Shown here: piece after piece, positions 22,580 to 33,589 of the stretch
Numbering within the stretch: position 1 is the first letter of the stretch
Layout of the letters: each line of letters opens with the position of its first letter
NCBI GenBank assembly: GCA_003427395.1
Contig: BFEA01000394.1
Span: 304,500-352,733 of the forward strand
Origin: Chara braunii
Lineage: Eukaryota > Streptophyta > Charophyceae > Charales > Characeae
Direction: 5' to 3'
DNA length: 48,234 nucleotides
The notes under the pieces: model-generated
Told to the model about the DNA's origin: nothing
The model's database searches: none
The model's input: only the letters and a program-made list of their open reading frames with translations
Translations under genes and position numbers: made by a program

Positions 22580-25500
22580 ATGGATAAGATGGATAAGAAA
22601 CATATGATTGATGCCCTATATAATAGGGATAAACTGTGGAAATCCACTAAAAGACAAGCAGATTTAGACCTTAGATCATTAAATGTGAATGGCTTGGCTT
22701 CTGCAAAATTTGAAAAAGGCAAGCTATCTACAACCAGCTTAAAGGTATAGGAGGAAAACATTGGCCTGACGTCATTTGCATTCAAGAAACGCATCTTATG
22801 GACACAACCTCCCATAATTATTATCATAAACAAATCTGGCTACATAAGGCCTTCCGGGCACACGCTCCCCGACCTGGTAGCAAAGGAGTAGCAATTTGGA
22901 TTCCACCGGACTCTAAAGTGGACCCGGTTTACTGGGAAGTGGATAGAGAAGAAGGGAGATGGGCATACATCCTGGCGATGTTGGACCTTGAGATTGTAAT
23001 AGTCCTAAGTGTCTACGCGCCGAACGAAGTAGAAAATCGTCAACGTTTTTTTGAATCTCTAATCCCTAAACTCCCTGTAGGCATCCCGATCATCATCGCT
23101 GGAGATTTCAACGCTGCTCCTGACCGTTCATTGGATCGATGGCGTATTCCGGACCCTTGCTCAGACTATATAGCAGCAGATGAAGCTATGATGGCTAACC
23201 TCACCCAGTCCTTTAATCTGTTCGATTCATTTAGAAGATTAAACCCTACTCTTCGTACCTTCTCTTGGTTCAGGAAAACTCAGACTAAAACATCGACGAA
23301 ATCAAGGATTGATTTGATCCTCATTTCTTAAGATTTAGCAGGTGCAGTACAAATAGCCGAAATATTCCCCAAAAGCTCCCAAACTGGTTTGGATCACGCT
23401 TTGTGCACAGTCCTACTGACTTTTTCAAAAAAAACAGACCAAGGTAGACGTTATTACAAACTCAATACCTCCCTTCTTAAACTAGAAAGATTCAAAATCT
23501 ATCTCAAAGATGTTTGGGATTATTGGCGTCAACAAAAATCTCTCATCGACGATAACATAACTTGGTTCAACAACGGTCTGGTCTTCTTAGGCCGTAAATG
23601 CAATGAATACTCTAAGACTCTAGCAGTTGAACGTCATTCCAATGAATCGAGGATCTATCAACGCATTCAGGAACTTCAGTCACAGGATCCTTCCCTGAAC
23701 GACGATGAGGATATGGAGTCAGTTGGCCAAGAAATTCAGAAGCTAGAGGATCACCTCCTTTCCCTCATGGAATATAGATGCCAAGGAGCCCGTATTAGAG
23801 GGAAGCTTCGGCGGATTGCCACGGAGGGAGGTATGGATGCCAGGTTTTTTGTTATGGCTAGGGTTAGGTCAGGAAGGACAGTAATTGAAGCCCTGGCTCA
23901 TCCTCTAAGTCTAAATGAGCAACTAGCAACTACAACGGCAGAATGTACCAAAATTGCGAGCGACTTTTTCAAGTCCCTCTTCCTTTCAAAAACAACTTCC
24001 ACTCCTATTGACCAACGTATCAAAGATATTGATGATTTTTTAAAACCTTTAAATAAATCACTTTTTGATCCCCAACGAGATATGCTAGAAGCTCCACTAA
24101 TAAAGGATGAGATATGGACAGCTCTGATGCTTATGGAAGAAGAGAAAACCCCAGGCATAAATAGTTTACCAAAGGAATTTTGGAAATTTCTCTGGGAATT
24201 CATCGCTCAAGATTTAATAGAATTTTATTAAGAAGTTTGGAACTCTGGCCGATTAGGAGAGATAGTGGGACAAGGGGTTCTAACACTCCTATACAAAAAA
24301 GGTGATAAATGTAATATCCGCAATTATCGTCCCATCACCCTCCTCTCAGTTGTGTATAAACTTATCTCCAAAGCCCTTACTATTCGTCTTAATAAATATA
24401 TAGCAGATATAATTCATCCAGCCCAGACTGGTTTTATTCAGGATAATATTCTCTTAATGAATGAATTGGTCACGCTTTCTCGTCAAACTAAGCATAATGC
24501 TGCCTTCATCTTTATAGATTTCGAGAAAGCCTACGACCATGTGGATTGTTTTTTTTTTGGATAAATGTCTTGACAAGTTCAATTTTGGACCAAATTTTAG
24601 AAAGTGGATTAAAATTTTTCATGAGAATGCATCTATAAGAGTAATGGTCCATGGAAATGTAGCTCCTCCCATAATGCTAGAACGGTCAGTTAGATAAGGA
24701 GATCCCATTGCCCCGCTACTCTTTGTGATCATCATGGAAGCCCTGACAGCTAACATTCGCCACCATAAAAATATTAAGCGCATTCAGGTCACATCCATTC
24801 CAGAGGATACCATTCCGGAATGTTCTCTCTTCGCGGATGATCTGTCCCTTAAGGTTGACGTCTCTCACGAAAACCTGGAAGCAATTAAGAGAACGATGGA
24901 TGTATTCTGCAAACTATCGGATATGAGGGTTAATTGGGGAAATAAGACCATTGGCTGGTGAATTCATTATCAAGGAGTACGGCCTCCAGAGCAACCGAGG
25001 ATCAAATGGTTGCTGCTCGATACGCCAATTAGAGTTCTCGGGATTTCACTCTCAGCCATTGGTAAACCAGCTTTCAATAGTGAAGGAATTCTTAAACATG
25101 CTCTCTCAAAGCTAGAATTATGGAAGGATAAACACACCTCATTGATAGGTTGAACACTAGCAATCAACAACGTGGTCCTCGCCTCTATTTGGTACAAATC
25201 TGCGATTTGGGCTCTTGATCACTTATTTATTGAAACCCTACAAAGACAGTTGATAGCACATCTTTGGAGAGGTAATTATGAATCCAAAACTGTAATTAGT
25301 AGAGTGGTTTGGCAATCATTAATCCAACCTAGAACCAAAGGTGGCCTCGGCATAATCGATCCCACTTTTCAAGCAAAGGCATTGTCAATCCAATGGTTAA
25401 AACGCCTACTATTCAGTCCTCAAACTCCTTGGAAAAGTCTAGCGTGTGAACAGATTAGGCGTCTCGCTCCAATCACCACAGAAGAGGTTGATCCCCTAAT

Positions 25501-27171
25501 GTGGCTGAAAAATCGCGATTGGTCAATTCCAAGGGCAACCTCACAGAGTCCCAAGGATTGGACCTCTCTGACCGACAGGCAGCAAGGAATGACCTGTCTA
25601 GTAATCCCTTCTGGATTGATCTGCTCAAGATTTGGAGGAAGCTTCCCATCACTGACAAGGTCATGCCAGAGAGATGGGAAGAGGTATGCCAACCACCACT
25701 TTTCAATAATAAACTCATCAGAGACTCCAATGGATGCACCTTACACTGTATGGACTCCCCATGGAAAAGCTGGATTAAAAGAGGAATTACGCGCATCAGG
25801 GACATTTGGAGTACGGAAAACCAAGATTGGATCGACTTATCGACCCTTAATGATAAGTTAAAATACTGTCACCACCAAAAGGAATCATTGAAATTTATAA
25901 TTGATATAATCATTTTAGATTGGGTTAGAATCTTGAGAAAAGGTCCTACCCTGATTTTAAATGATTGGGTCTCCGTTCATGATCATCCTGGTGTGGTAGG
26001 AAAGATTAAAGAAGTTCAACCTAACAAGGATGTGTTTATGTCAATCTATGAAGTAGGAGAGGATGGGTATCTTACACCCAGTCCACTTCAATGTACGGGT
26101 CCATTCCAAAAAGACAGACTGTTCAGGATTAGGATCCTAATGATCCAAGACAAGTGGCTGGCATATAAACCTGAGACCCCTATTTCTCACCTCCCACTGG
26201 ATCCTGTTAGCTGGACTTGGTCATCCAAGACATATTCTGGTCGTTCTCACACCATAGCTCTTCACACGATATCAGTTAAATCTACATATAGGATGTTGCG
26301 CCCCAAGATTAATTTAAAAGAAAAAATTGAAGAGCGATGAATGAGACACTTAAATGTAAATAAAGAGGAATTCCGCTCAGTCAGATGGTTTCATTTCATC
26401 AAATTCAAACCAGCCAAAATATCCTCCCTCCAATGGCAGATCACTCACCGTTGTTTGCCCACCAATGATTGGATCATCGATAGAACTACCCTTGAACAAA
26501 GAGGAATAGCCTTTCCTTGGTGTAAGTTCTGTAAATCTGCCTTTCCATCTAAGCTGATTTCGGAAACAATAGAATATATATTCTTACAGTGCCCAGGGGC
26601 GGTTTGGTTATGGCGCTGGTGGGATAGAATTTGGAACCAGGCTGAAACCTCCCTACCATGGTCGTGGTGTTGGAAAACTCTTCTCCTAAAAGCCTGGACA
26701 CCATCATGTAAAGACAGCTTCACAACAAACCTCTTCACTATTGGGAGAAAAACTCTTATCTGGGCTATATGGTCTCGTAGATGCACATTTGAAATGGAAG
26801 ATGTACGGCTTGATGGGCCTGAATTCACAGATTCTATCAAACAACAAGTTCAACTTGAAATTATCTCGAGATGGGAAACATTAAAATAAAAAATTAAATT
26901 TTTAACAAATGAAAAAGAAATCAAACAACACATCCAATCATTCAATCTAAACTGGCTTGGAGGGGAACAAGGTGGTAAAATTGGGCAGGTTAAATGGAAT
27001 GGAGTATGTGAGGATACTCAAGGAAAACCTCCAAGAAATTACCTTCTATTTTTTAANGANTGGAGCAACATAGATCCCGCCATCCCGCTTACACCATGTT
27101 CTGAGTTCCCTGACCCCTTCCCCCCATCGTCCTTGGCTCTTGTTCCGGTCTCATGGTATGGGTGTGAGTGA
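22580..27171 (+). pseudogene. LINE-B ORF2 (endonuclease-reverse transcriptase), disrupted
   Basis: Near full-length L1-like ORF2 (~1500 codons). The AP-type endonuclease (22580-23400) has CIQETHL, AGDFN (23098-23112), SRIDLIL and a LDHA block. The reverse transcriptase (~24100-25000) has LLYKKGDK, NYRPITLLS, the palm IDFEKAYD (24514-24537) and FADD (24830-24841). A zinc-binding block (26518-26620, WCKFC..ETIEYIFLQCP) and a C-terminus ending at the TGA 27169-27171 follow; that end is confirmed by LINE-C. ORF2 nicks target DNA and copies element RNA there. It is broken by stops at 23329, 24229, 24694, 24959, 25150, 26338 and 26887, and by frameshifts near 22710, 24550 (a T-run) and 25495. Catalytic residues remain, so decay is fairly recent. 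Confidence 0.9.
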
Positions 27172-27736
27172 ACTTCGGTAACCCAACTTCATTTTATCTG
27201 GGGTTCCTAGCCATAACCATAGTGTAACATAGGGGTGCGTAATTGTATTTGGAGAATAGCCATGTCTGGCGCCCGCTCTGGGTGAAGAGACACAACTGAG
27301 TCCTAGTACCTGCTCATTTAGTTGGTTTAAAGGGACGTTGGACCCGGTTTTCAGTAAGTGCATTGTTGATGATGTTAAGGGACCCGGTTTTCCAGAATGA
27401 GCAATGGCTCCCAGTCACAACCATAGTGAAAGAGATGGGAGTGTAATAGTGCTAGGAGAACAGTCATTTCTGGCGCCTGATCTGGGTGAAGAGGCACAAT
27501 CGACTCCTAATACTCCCGGACTCTTCAACTGATTCCTAGTATTTGGTTAATTTGTTCAAAAAAGTATCATAGAATCAGCAGATGTGCATCGTCATCAATA
27601 TCATCATATGATGGACGCTGAGCCCGGTTCTCAGCATTTTCGGTTCGGTCACTCCGGGTAGACTGTGAGGACCCCGACCTCAATCTTCTTATTGGTAATA
27701 TCAGCCTTGGGCACTGGGCCCAATTTAAAAAACAAA

Positions 27737-27778
<42 letters not shown>

Positions 27779-27779
27779 C
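27172..27779 (+). mobile_element. LINE-B 3' UTR with tandem module and AAC tail
   Basis: The 3' UTR holds two direct copies of a module with CCATAGTG ... TCTGGCGCC.GMTCTGGGTGAAGAGRCACAA (27215-27330 and 27420-27530); LINE-C has the same module. It then carries tail hairpins, including GCTGAG-CCCGGTT-CTCAGC at 27617-27635, and ends in an A-rich stretch and (AAC)n at 27739-27779. The simple-sequence end fits a LINE 3' terminus. Confidence 0.7.
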
Positions 27780-27999
27780 GATCAGCATCATCATTCCGTC
27801 ATTACTATCATCCTCATCATTTTATCATCATTAGCTGTTGCGGTTCAAGGCATTGTTTTTCTCTCACATCAGCAGGTGAGTTTGGTCGTCATCATCATCA
27901 TCTTCAAGATGATGTTTACCACCGTTTGCAAATCCAAAAAAAATAAAAAACTCTCATCTACCTCTCTCTCCATCATAATTTTTAGAAATTTTCAGTTCT

Positions 28000-29109
28000 A
28001 CCATATATTTTAGGGATTCGATCTGATGGATGTGCTTCAGTCGGGATAGGGCTTCTGTGGTCACGGTTGGGACTCTTGGGGGAAGGGTGGGGGTGNTATT
28101 GGGGAGCCTTACTCTACAGGGGCGCTGCAAGGTGGGAGGTGGCTGCCCTGTTGGGGGTGGGGCAGATTTGTGGTTTGTCCTTGTCTAGGGCCGGGGTGGG
28201 AGAGTTGGTCGCCTTCAACCACGGCGGGGGCAGATAGGAACAAGGGGAAGGCGAAGGTATCTCTAGGAGGGAATTGGCTGCCTTTGCGGAAGGGGGGGAG
28301 GANGGGGTCTGTTCCAGGTTGGGGCCGAGGAGGTTTTCCTCGGCGGTGGCAGCATGGGACAGTGGGCAGGGGGAAGTTTCTCTGTGCGGTGACTTTTGGA
28401 AGCTTCTTGGATCGAATTTCTTCTGTTATGCCTCGTAGTTTGAAGAATTTCTCAAGTCTCTGAGGGTTTGTCGGTGGGTTGTACAAAGCTGCACTGGATT
28501 TAGACTGTTATATTCAGGATTCGTGGTTGTCCAATGCCAGAACGACGCTGGCTGGAGTCGGGGTGATGCCCTGTAGCTTGCCGAAGGTGAGGGCATGAGG
28601 CTTTGCAGAGAGATCTGGGGATGCTATGTGGGGGGCATCCTAAAGGACAGCTGGGGGTTGCTGACACAGGACGACACTGGCCGGAGCTGGAGTGAGTCGC
28701 ACTGCTCTGTAACCTAGCAGTTAGGGGGCGTGAGGCCTGGTTGAGTTTGTCAGAGAATAAGTCAGTTTCGGTGAGCTTTGTTAGGATCTGTTGGAAATCC
28801 CTTAGATACTTGAGTTTTTTGGAAAATTGTTGTGGGCTTCAGGAGGTGCTTAGAATCGTTGATATAGCATAGTCTCTTTTATATACTAATCACCACCATC
28901 ATCATCATCATCATCATCATCATTATCATCATCATCGGAATTACTATCTTACACTTTTCTAAGAATCACTAGAAGTCCATCATCACTAGCATCAGCATCA
29001 TCATTACATGAGGGACGCTGAGCCTGGTTCTCAGCATGTTTCGGTTTGGTTACTCCGGGTAGACTGTGAGGACCCCGGCCTCAATCTTCATTTGAATAAA
29101 AAAAAAAAA
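28000..29109 (+). mobile_element. Retroposon of family R3 with A tail
   Basis: A G-rich non-coding body is followed by R3 sequence (28490-28760) matching 3290-3800, an ATC microsatellite (28891-28936), the tail hairpin GCTGAG-CCTGGTT-CTCAGC at 29017-29035 and an A-run at 29098-29109. The segment 29011-29090 is nearly the same as 27611-27695 after LINE-B, so the two 3' ends are one subfamily. The start near 28000 is approximate. Confidence 0.65.
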
Positions 29110-30440
29110 TTCAACAGGAAAAAAAAAAAACGACACACAATTGGGCGCATCCATCAATTGTTGCATCAGTTGCCTCTGCCTGTGAATGAATAATCTCATC
29201 CTCAAGCGAGTTGTCATTGATTTCTCTTGATGTGAAAACGCATGGCGATGACTGCGACCACCGTGTTTCTCTCCAATCCTGATAATGCCTTTGCACCACC
29301 CGTGAGCTCTCCCTCCATCATCAGGACTTGCAATGCGCAAGTACCCACCACTCATTCGCCCACCGGCACCCTCGCTGCACTTTCTGCACGTCGATGGGGA
29401 CCGCGCTCACATTCTCCACGTTTCACGGAAGCCTTACGTTCACACTCGACTGTGACGGCCCGAACAGCATGCGGAACACGAAAGCGACGTTGCAGTAGAG
29501 AACCATTACGCATACACGCTACGTCGCCCAACGTTCCAATGCCCTCCTTTTAAGCCATGGCCGCCATCACTCCGCCGCAAAGACGTTTCGCCCCAGTCTC
29601 CGGTCCAGCCACCAGGACGACGCGGATGCGTCACAACTGAGGGTTCGAAATTTGAAATTTGAACCGGGATGTTGGCGCCCTTTTTTTTTCTTCAGCCCGG
29701 TAGGCCTCCCCGCCGCCGCCACTGGACCACTCCCGAGGACGTACGGACATCCCAGCACGATGACGGACACTCACCCAGCACAATGACGGACACCCACCTC
29801 CGCGGCTGCGTGTATGCGTATGAAATTGGCCGCCGGAGACCTCCAAGGGTTTTCCTTGGGACCCATCTAATTAGGATGCGCTGTAACCATGACCCATCCA
29901 ATTATGACGCCTAAAACTGAAAATTTTGCCAAGGACTTCATCCTAATTCCTGTGGATTTTCCAAGGAGGGTCTAAAGAGGCCCTTAGGCTTAGAACTTCG
30001 GTCTGCTGCATATGAACAGTTCTCTGGTATACCATTCAGCCACTTGGGCCGGGTCTGGAGAAGCTCAATTTTACTGTGGTTGGGTACTTCGTCATTGGGC
30101 CTCGCTCCACTACTCACCAACTGCACAAAATACAAAACATACGGCGGTGTATCTACCCATGTTCTAGCGGAAGATTCATTCTCATTTTCCACTTTTGGAG
30201 CGAGGCCCTTCGGTAGCTGCGTGGGGAACATGCAGGCTACTACGGCCGGTCGGTCTGCCGTAGTTTGCGCGGCGAAATGGCTAGTGTGCGTATAGTCGGC
30301 CAGCGGCTGACACGTGTCTAGGTCGACAAGCGCGCCAAGCCGGAGAGGAGAGCCGACGTGGCAGCAGATGCCAAGCTGGACTGGAGGAAGGAGGGTCGTT
30401 ACCACTGGCAGCAGTTGCCTTATTGTTCCAGTTAAACGGG
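29110..30440. other. Unassigned DNA upstream of the pyrophosphatase gene
   Basis: Short frames occur on both strands, but none shows a recognisable domain. A tRNA-like stretch is on the minus strand near 29990-30055 (AGTGGCTGAATGGTATACC). The 34-bp repeat at 29953-29987 is shared in reverse with 16639-16671. No clear TATA box is visible. Confidence 0.4.
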
Positions 30441-30499
30441 TGAAAAAGTAACCCAAGTAAGCGAAGACTGCGAAGGGAGGGCAGAGGGAGGAGGGAGGT

Positions 30500-30868
30500 G
30501 GTTTGGTCGCAGCTCGCTCCCGGCGATCGGGTTCCCGCTTGTCCGCCGTCGTCCTGCGTCGCCTTCCCCTCGCCCTTCCTCCTCGTCTGCTTCTCCTACT
30601 TCGCCTCGCCAAGCGTGCCACAAACTGGTGAGCTTAGCTGCGGAAGGTGGAGGAGGAGGAGGAGGAGGGAGAGCCATTGCCATTCTCTCTCACAGAAGTT
30701 GATGGAGGTTGAGCTCAACTCCTTGATTGCTGGGGATTTGGACCTTGTTGCAATCTACTTCGCCTCCTGCTGCGTCCTTCCTCTTTGTCACCTTCTGCTA
30801 CTTCGCCTCGCCAAGTGCACGACAAGCTGGTGATCTTAACTTCGGAAGCAAGTCACAGAGACACTCAC

Positions 30869-30937
<69 letters not shown>

Positions 30938-31021
30938 CGCACGACAAGCTAGTGAACTTAGCTTTGGAAGGAAGGAGGAGTGTGTGTGTGTGTGTGTGTG
31001 AGCGAGAGAGAGAGAGAGGGA

Positions 31022-31062
<41 letters not shown>

Positions 31063-31250
31063 CGAGAGAGAGAGAGAGGGAGTCGTTCTCTCACAGAAGT
31101 TGATGCAGCTTGATATCGACTCGTTGCTTGCTGACGATTTCGTCCTCGTTGTAATCTACGTCGCCTCCTGCTGCCGCTTCTCCTACTCCTTTCTCTCCCC
31201 CGAAGGCAGGGACGTTTTACTGCTTGAGCAAGAAGGGACCTCGAACGGCG
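30500..31250 (+). promoter_or_regulatory. Repeated 5' leader of the pyrophosphatase gene
   Basis: The leader carries an imperfectly repeated unit. TCTCTCACAGAAGTTGATG occurs at 30691-30709 and 31088-31106, each followed by ~70 related bases ending CGCCTCCTGCTGC. The phrase RCAAGCTGGTGATCTTAAC and relatives (donor-like GTGAGC, GTGATC, GTGAAC) occur at about 30626, 30828 and 30950. Between them are GGA repeats, (AG)n at 30875-30935 and (TG)n at 30980-31000 and 31025-31060. Each unit thus has a splice-donor-like GT and a TCTCACAG acceptor-like end, so 5' UTR introns are possible. Short upstream frames start at the ATGs near 30702 and 31103. The transcription start is not determinable. Confidence 0.45.
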
Positions 31251-31907
31251 ATGGCCAAGTCTTTCCTTCCTCCCTCTCCGTCCACGTTTGAGCGTGTCGT
31301 TGGTGGTAACCGGGGTCTTTTCACCAATTTCAGTGCGACAGTGGGTCAGTCTGCCGTCGCACATCCTTGGCATGATTTGGAAATCGGATCCGGTGCGCCG
31401 TCGATTTTCAACGTGGTGATCGAGATCAGCAAGGGTAGCAAAGTCAAATACGAACTTGACAAGAAGACGGGCCTAATTAAGGTAGACAGGGTCCTGTATT
31501 CCTCGGTCGTTTACCCTCATAATTACGGCTTCATCCCTCGCACTCTGTGCGAAGACAAGGACCCTCTCGATGTGCTAATCCTGATGCAGGAACCAGTCAT
31601 GCCAGGCTGTGTTCTCAGAGCCAAAGCTATCGGCTTGATGGCTATGGTAGACCAAGGGGAGAGAGACGACAAGATCATTGCTGTGTGTGCCGACGACCCC
31701 GAGTTCCGTCATTACGCCGACATCAAGGAGCTTGCTCCTCATAGATTGGCGGAGATCCGAAGCTTCTTTGAAGATTACAAGAAGAATGAGAACAAACAAG
31801 TTGACGTCAACGAGTTCCAGGACTCCGCAGCGGCTGTGAAGACCGTCAAAGCCTCTCAGGATCTGTATGCTGCTTGTGTCGTCGGAGGCCTTCGATCGAG
31901 CTTGTAA
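31251..31907 (+). CDS. Soluble inorganic pyrophosphatase (family I)
   Basis: It hydrolyses pyrophosphate to two phosphates with Mg2+, pulling biosynthetic reactions forward; the plant-type enzyme is usually cytosolic, and I see no clear transit peptide. The 218-residue product has the family I active site in order: K66-Y67-E68, R80, Y89, Y92, the signature D102-K-D-P-L-D107, D134, D139, K141 and Y176-K177. Position 103 is Lys, unlike the commoner small or Asn residue of the signature. Length and text ([29 protein letters not shown]) fit plant soluble pyrophosphatases. I chose the ATG at 31251 (context GGCGATGG); the open frame reaches back to a TTG at 31224, unlikely to be used in a eukaryote. 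The coding region is uninterrupted, in contrast to intron-containing relatives known in land plants, so a retrogene origin is possible. No poly(A) trace follows. Confidence 0.95.
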   Translation: MAKSFLPPSPSTFERVVGGNRGLFTNFSATVGQSAVAHPWHDLEIGSGAPSIFNVVIEISKGSKVKYELDKKTGLIKVDRVLYSSVVYPHNYGFIPRTLCEDKDPLDVLILMQEPVMPGCVLRAKAIGLMAMVDQGERDDKIIAVCADDPEFRHYADIKELAPHRLAEIRSFFEDYKKNENKQVDVNEFQDSAAAVKTVKASQDLYAACVVGGLRSSL

Positions 31908-31911
31908 AAAC

Positions 31912-31951
31912 CCCTCCCTCCCTCCCTCCCTCCCTCCCTCCCTCCCTCCCT
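31912..31951. repeat. CCTC microsatellite in the pyrophosphatase 3' region
   Basis: About ten CCTC units follow the stop codon by five bases. Beyond it, at 31973-32035, GTGGCTGAATGGTACAC and GAGGTCGAATGCC look like tRNA A and B boxes, a possible SINE head in the 3' UTR. Confidence 0.85.
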
Positions 31952-32299
31952 CGCTTGATTGATCCAGCCAGCCCATGTGGCTGAATGGTACACACATATG
32001 TCAATGTTGATAATTGCAGATATATGAGGTCGAATGCCATAGGGAATACCGTATGGCCAAGTGCCGAAGGCACCCCTCACTTGTCTAGAAATTAGGACTT
32101 GGAGAAAGAAAAGGAGAGGAAGGAAGAGATAGAATGTGAGTGGTAGTGATCCTGGCTGTCTGTTCTGATTAAAAGATTTGCTGAGCTGGAAGAAGTCCTC
32201 GAAGCAGACTGCAGCCACGTCACGATTACTGGGCCCCAGCGATCGTTCTCTGGATGGCCGGCACTATGGCATCATCTGGCATCCTGCGGGAAAAGCCTG

Positions 32300-32520
32300 C
32301 TGGGCCCAGCTGGCTGATGTGGTCCCAGCCGGCAGCGGATGTGGTCCCAGCAAGCAGATGTGGTCCCTACCGGTCGATTGTGCTCAGCCAGCGGATGCGG
32401 GCCCACCTTCAAGTTGGGCCAACGTGGGCCCAGTCAGCCCGTTGGGCCCAGCAAGCAGATGTGGTCCCAGCCAGGTGATGTGGTCCCAGCCAGCAGATAT
32501 GGTCCTAGCGAGCCAATGTG
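32300..32520 (+). repeat. Minisatellite of ~20-bp unit CAGATGTGGTCCCAGCCAGC
   Basis: Roughly ten variants of GATGTGGTCCCAGC follow in tandem, with diverged units (TTGGGCCCAGC) in the middle. Open frames across it are by-products. Confidence 0.85.
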
Positions 32521-32613
32521 GAACTACCAGATGTTTCGCGACGGGTGGGCCTATGGTTAAGTATGGAGAGCGTCCACCGTGGCTCTCGTGTTGGTCCGAT
32601 GATGGAGTCGGTT

Positions 32614-32614
<1 letters not shown>

Positions 32615-32649
<35 letters not shown>
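32615..32649. repeat. 35-base poly(C) run
   Basis: An uninterrupted C-run directly abuts the 3' end of the antisense U6 copy. On the U6 strand it is poly(G). Its length in the assembly is unlikely to be exact. Confidence 0.9.
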
Positions 32650-32651
<2 letters not shown>

Positions 32652-32753
32652 AATTTGGACCATCTCTCGATTTATGCGTGTCATCCATGCGCAGGGGCCA
32701 TGCTAATCTTCTCTCTCTGTATCGTTCCAATTTTAACGGATGTCCCGAAGGAC
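32652..32753 (-). pseudogene. Near full-length U6 snRNA copy
   Basis: The minus strand reads GTCCTTCGGGACATCC, then AAAATTGGAACGATACAGAGA, GAAGATTAGCATGGCCCCTG and ATAAATCGAGAGATGG, covering all of U6 (~102 bases). The AGC triad and ACAGAGA box are present, but four extra bases (GAGA) follow ACAGAGA, and the 3' end runs into poly(G) instead of a T-run. No TATA box or plant upstream element is visible beyond 32753. It is a retrocopy rather than a working gene, most likely. Confidence 0.88.
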
Positions 32754-32817
32754 TGGTGGAGTCGTTTCGACAAAGGGTGGAAGATGTGCAGCAGTCTTCT
32801 CGTGAGCAGCTGCAGTG

Positions 32818-32928
32818 CTACCGTCTTCCCCCGAACACAACGCACCCTCATTTTGACTGTATCTGGGCGGAAAAATAGCTTGTCTACATTCATTTTTAGG
32901 GTGCGTTATGTTTGGGGGAAGACGGTAG
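32818..32928. repeat. Foldback element with 31-bp arms
   Basis: 32818-32848 and 32898-32928 are inverted copies (29 of 31), starting CTACCGTCTTCCCCCGAAC. The 49-base centre contains GCGGAAAAATAGCTTGTCTA. It is a MITE-like foldback of the family at 16281 and 33707. Confidence 0.85.
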
Positions 32929-32949
32929 TGGTGCCGGTAAGAGCAGGAA

Positions 32950-33030
32950 CCATCTATTGGTGCGGAGCATCACCTGCTGGAAAGCGGGTGCATGGTTTCT
33001 TTTTCTTTTCTTTCTTTTTTTTTTTTTCCT
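32950..33030 (-). mobile_element. Retroposon tail fragment
   Basis: CTATTGGTGCGGAGCATCAC and CTGCTGGAAAGCGGGT are the shared retroposon tail in minus orientation. A T-rich stretch follows on the wrong side for a simple A tail, so the fragment is rearranged. Confidence 0.5.
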
Positions 33031-33144
33031 TCTTTTTTCCTTTTCTTGAAAATGGGTTGAGGAAGAATGCTGCTGCTGTATGAGGTCTTTCTTCCTCCAG
33101 CGGGAGTGTATGATGTCTTTCTTCCTCGAGAATTCCTTGAGTCA

Positions 33145-33292
33145 CCTTTTTTTTTTTTCCTTTTTTCTTTGAAATAGGTACTGCCACCGAGCTTCCCAGC
33201 AGGTCACCCATCTCAGTACTACTCCGGCCCAACGGCGCTTGGTTTCCGAGTTCGGATGGCATGGGGCGCATTAGCCATGGTAGAAGCCGGAT
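33145..33292 (-). pseudogene. 5S rRNA-derived retrocopy with A-rich tail
   Basis: The minus strand (33292 down to 33178) carries the 5S rRNA landmarks: CTAATGCGCCCCATGCCATC, GAACTCGGAAACCAAGCG, GGGCCGGAGTAGTACTGAG and ATGGGTGACCTGCTGGGAAG. The internal promoter region is recognisable. The ends do not form the closing helix, and no T-run terminator follows; instead an A-rich stretch (33145-33177 on the plus strand is T-rich) follows the 3' end. That is the structure of a retroposed 5S copy or a 5S-derived SINE. It is single, unlike a 5S gene array. Confidence 0.82.
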
Positions 33293-33589
33293 TCCAGACA
33301 TATACCGTGGTTGCAGACCAGCTGAATATTTGGTGATGTCACCTTCTATAACCCAAGTGGCACTCTGGAATGTTCAGTCTACCTGTAGAAAAGACTTAGT
33401 GTGAAATTCCTTGAATCACCGTATGGGGCACCTTTCTATAACCCAAGTCCACTGTGTTCCCCACCCCCCCCCCCCCCCCCACAAAAAAAAGAAAACATCT
33501 GCTCGAGACGTATTATTTGAGGTGCCCACTATGTTCGGTCAGAATGCCACCAACTGCAAACACTCACTGCACCATGCCGAAGTTCTATG

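Noticed and set aside
741-26340. TGA read as tryptophan (recoded element)
   Set aside because: The same LINEs also carry TAA and TAG stops and frameshifts, and most Trp codons are still TGG, so mutation is the simpler explanation.
31224-31250. Pyrophosphatase start at the upstream TTG
   Set aside because: TTG starts are not expected in a nuclear gene; the ATG at 31251 has a good context and fits the family length.
30727-31373. Long frames with Arg-Glu or Thr-His runs
   Set aside because: They come from the AG and TG simple repeats of the pyrophosphatase leader.
32652-32753. Functional U6 gene
   Set aside because: There is an insertion next to the ACAGAGA box, no T-run terminator and no visible TATA or upstream element.
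33178-33292. Functional 5S rRNA gene
   Set aside because: The closing helix is not formed, no T-run terminator follows, an A-rich tail is present, and it is a single copy here.
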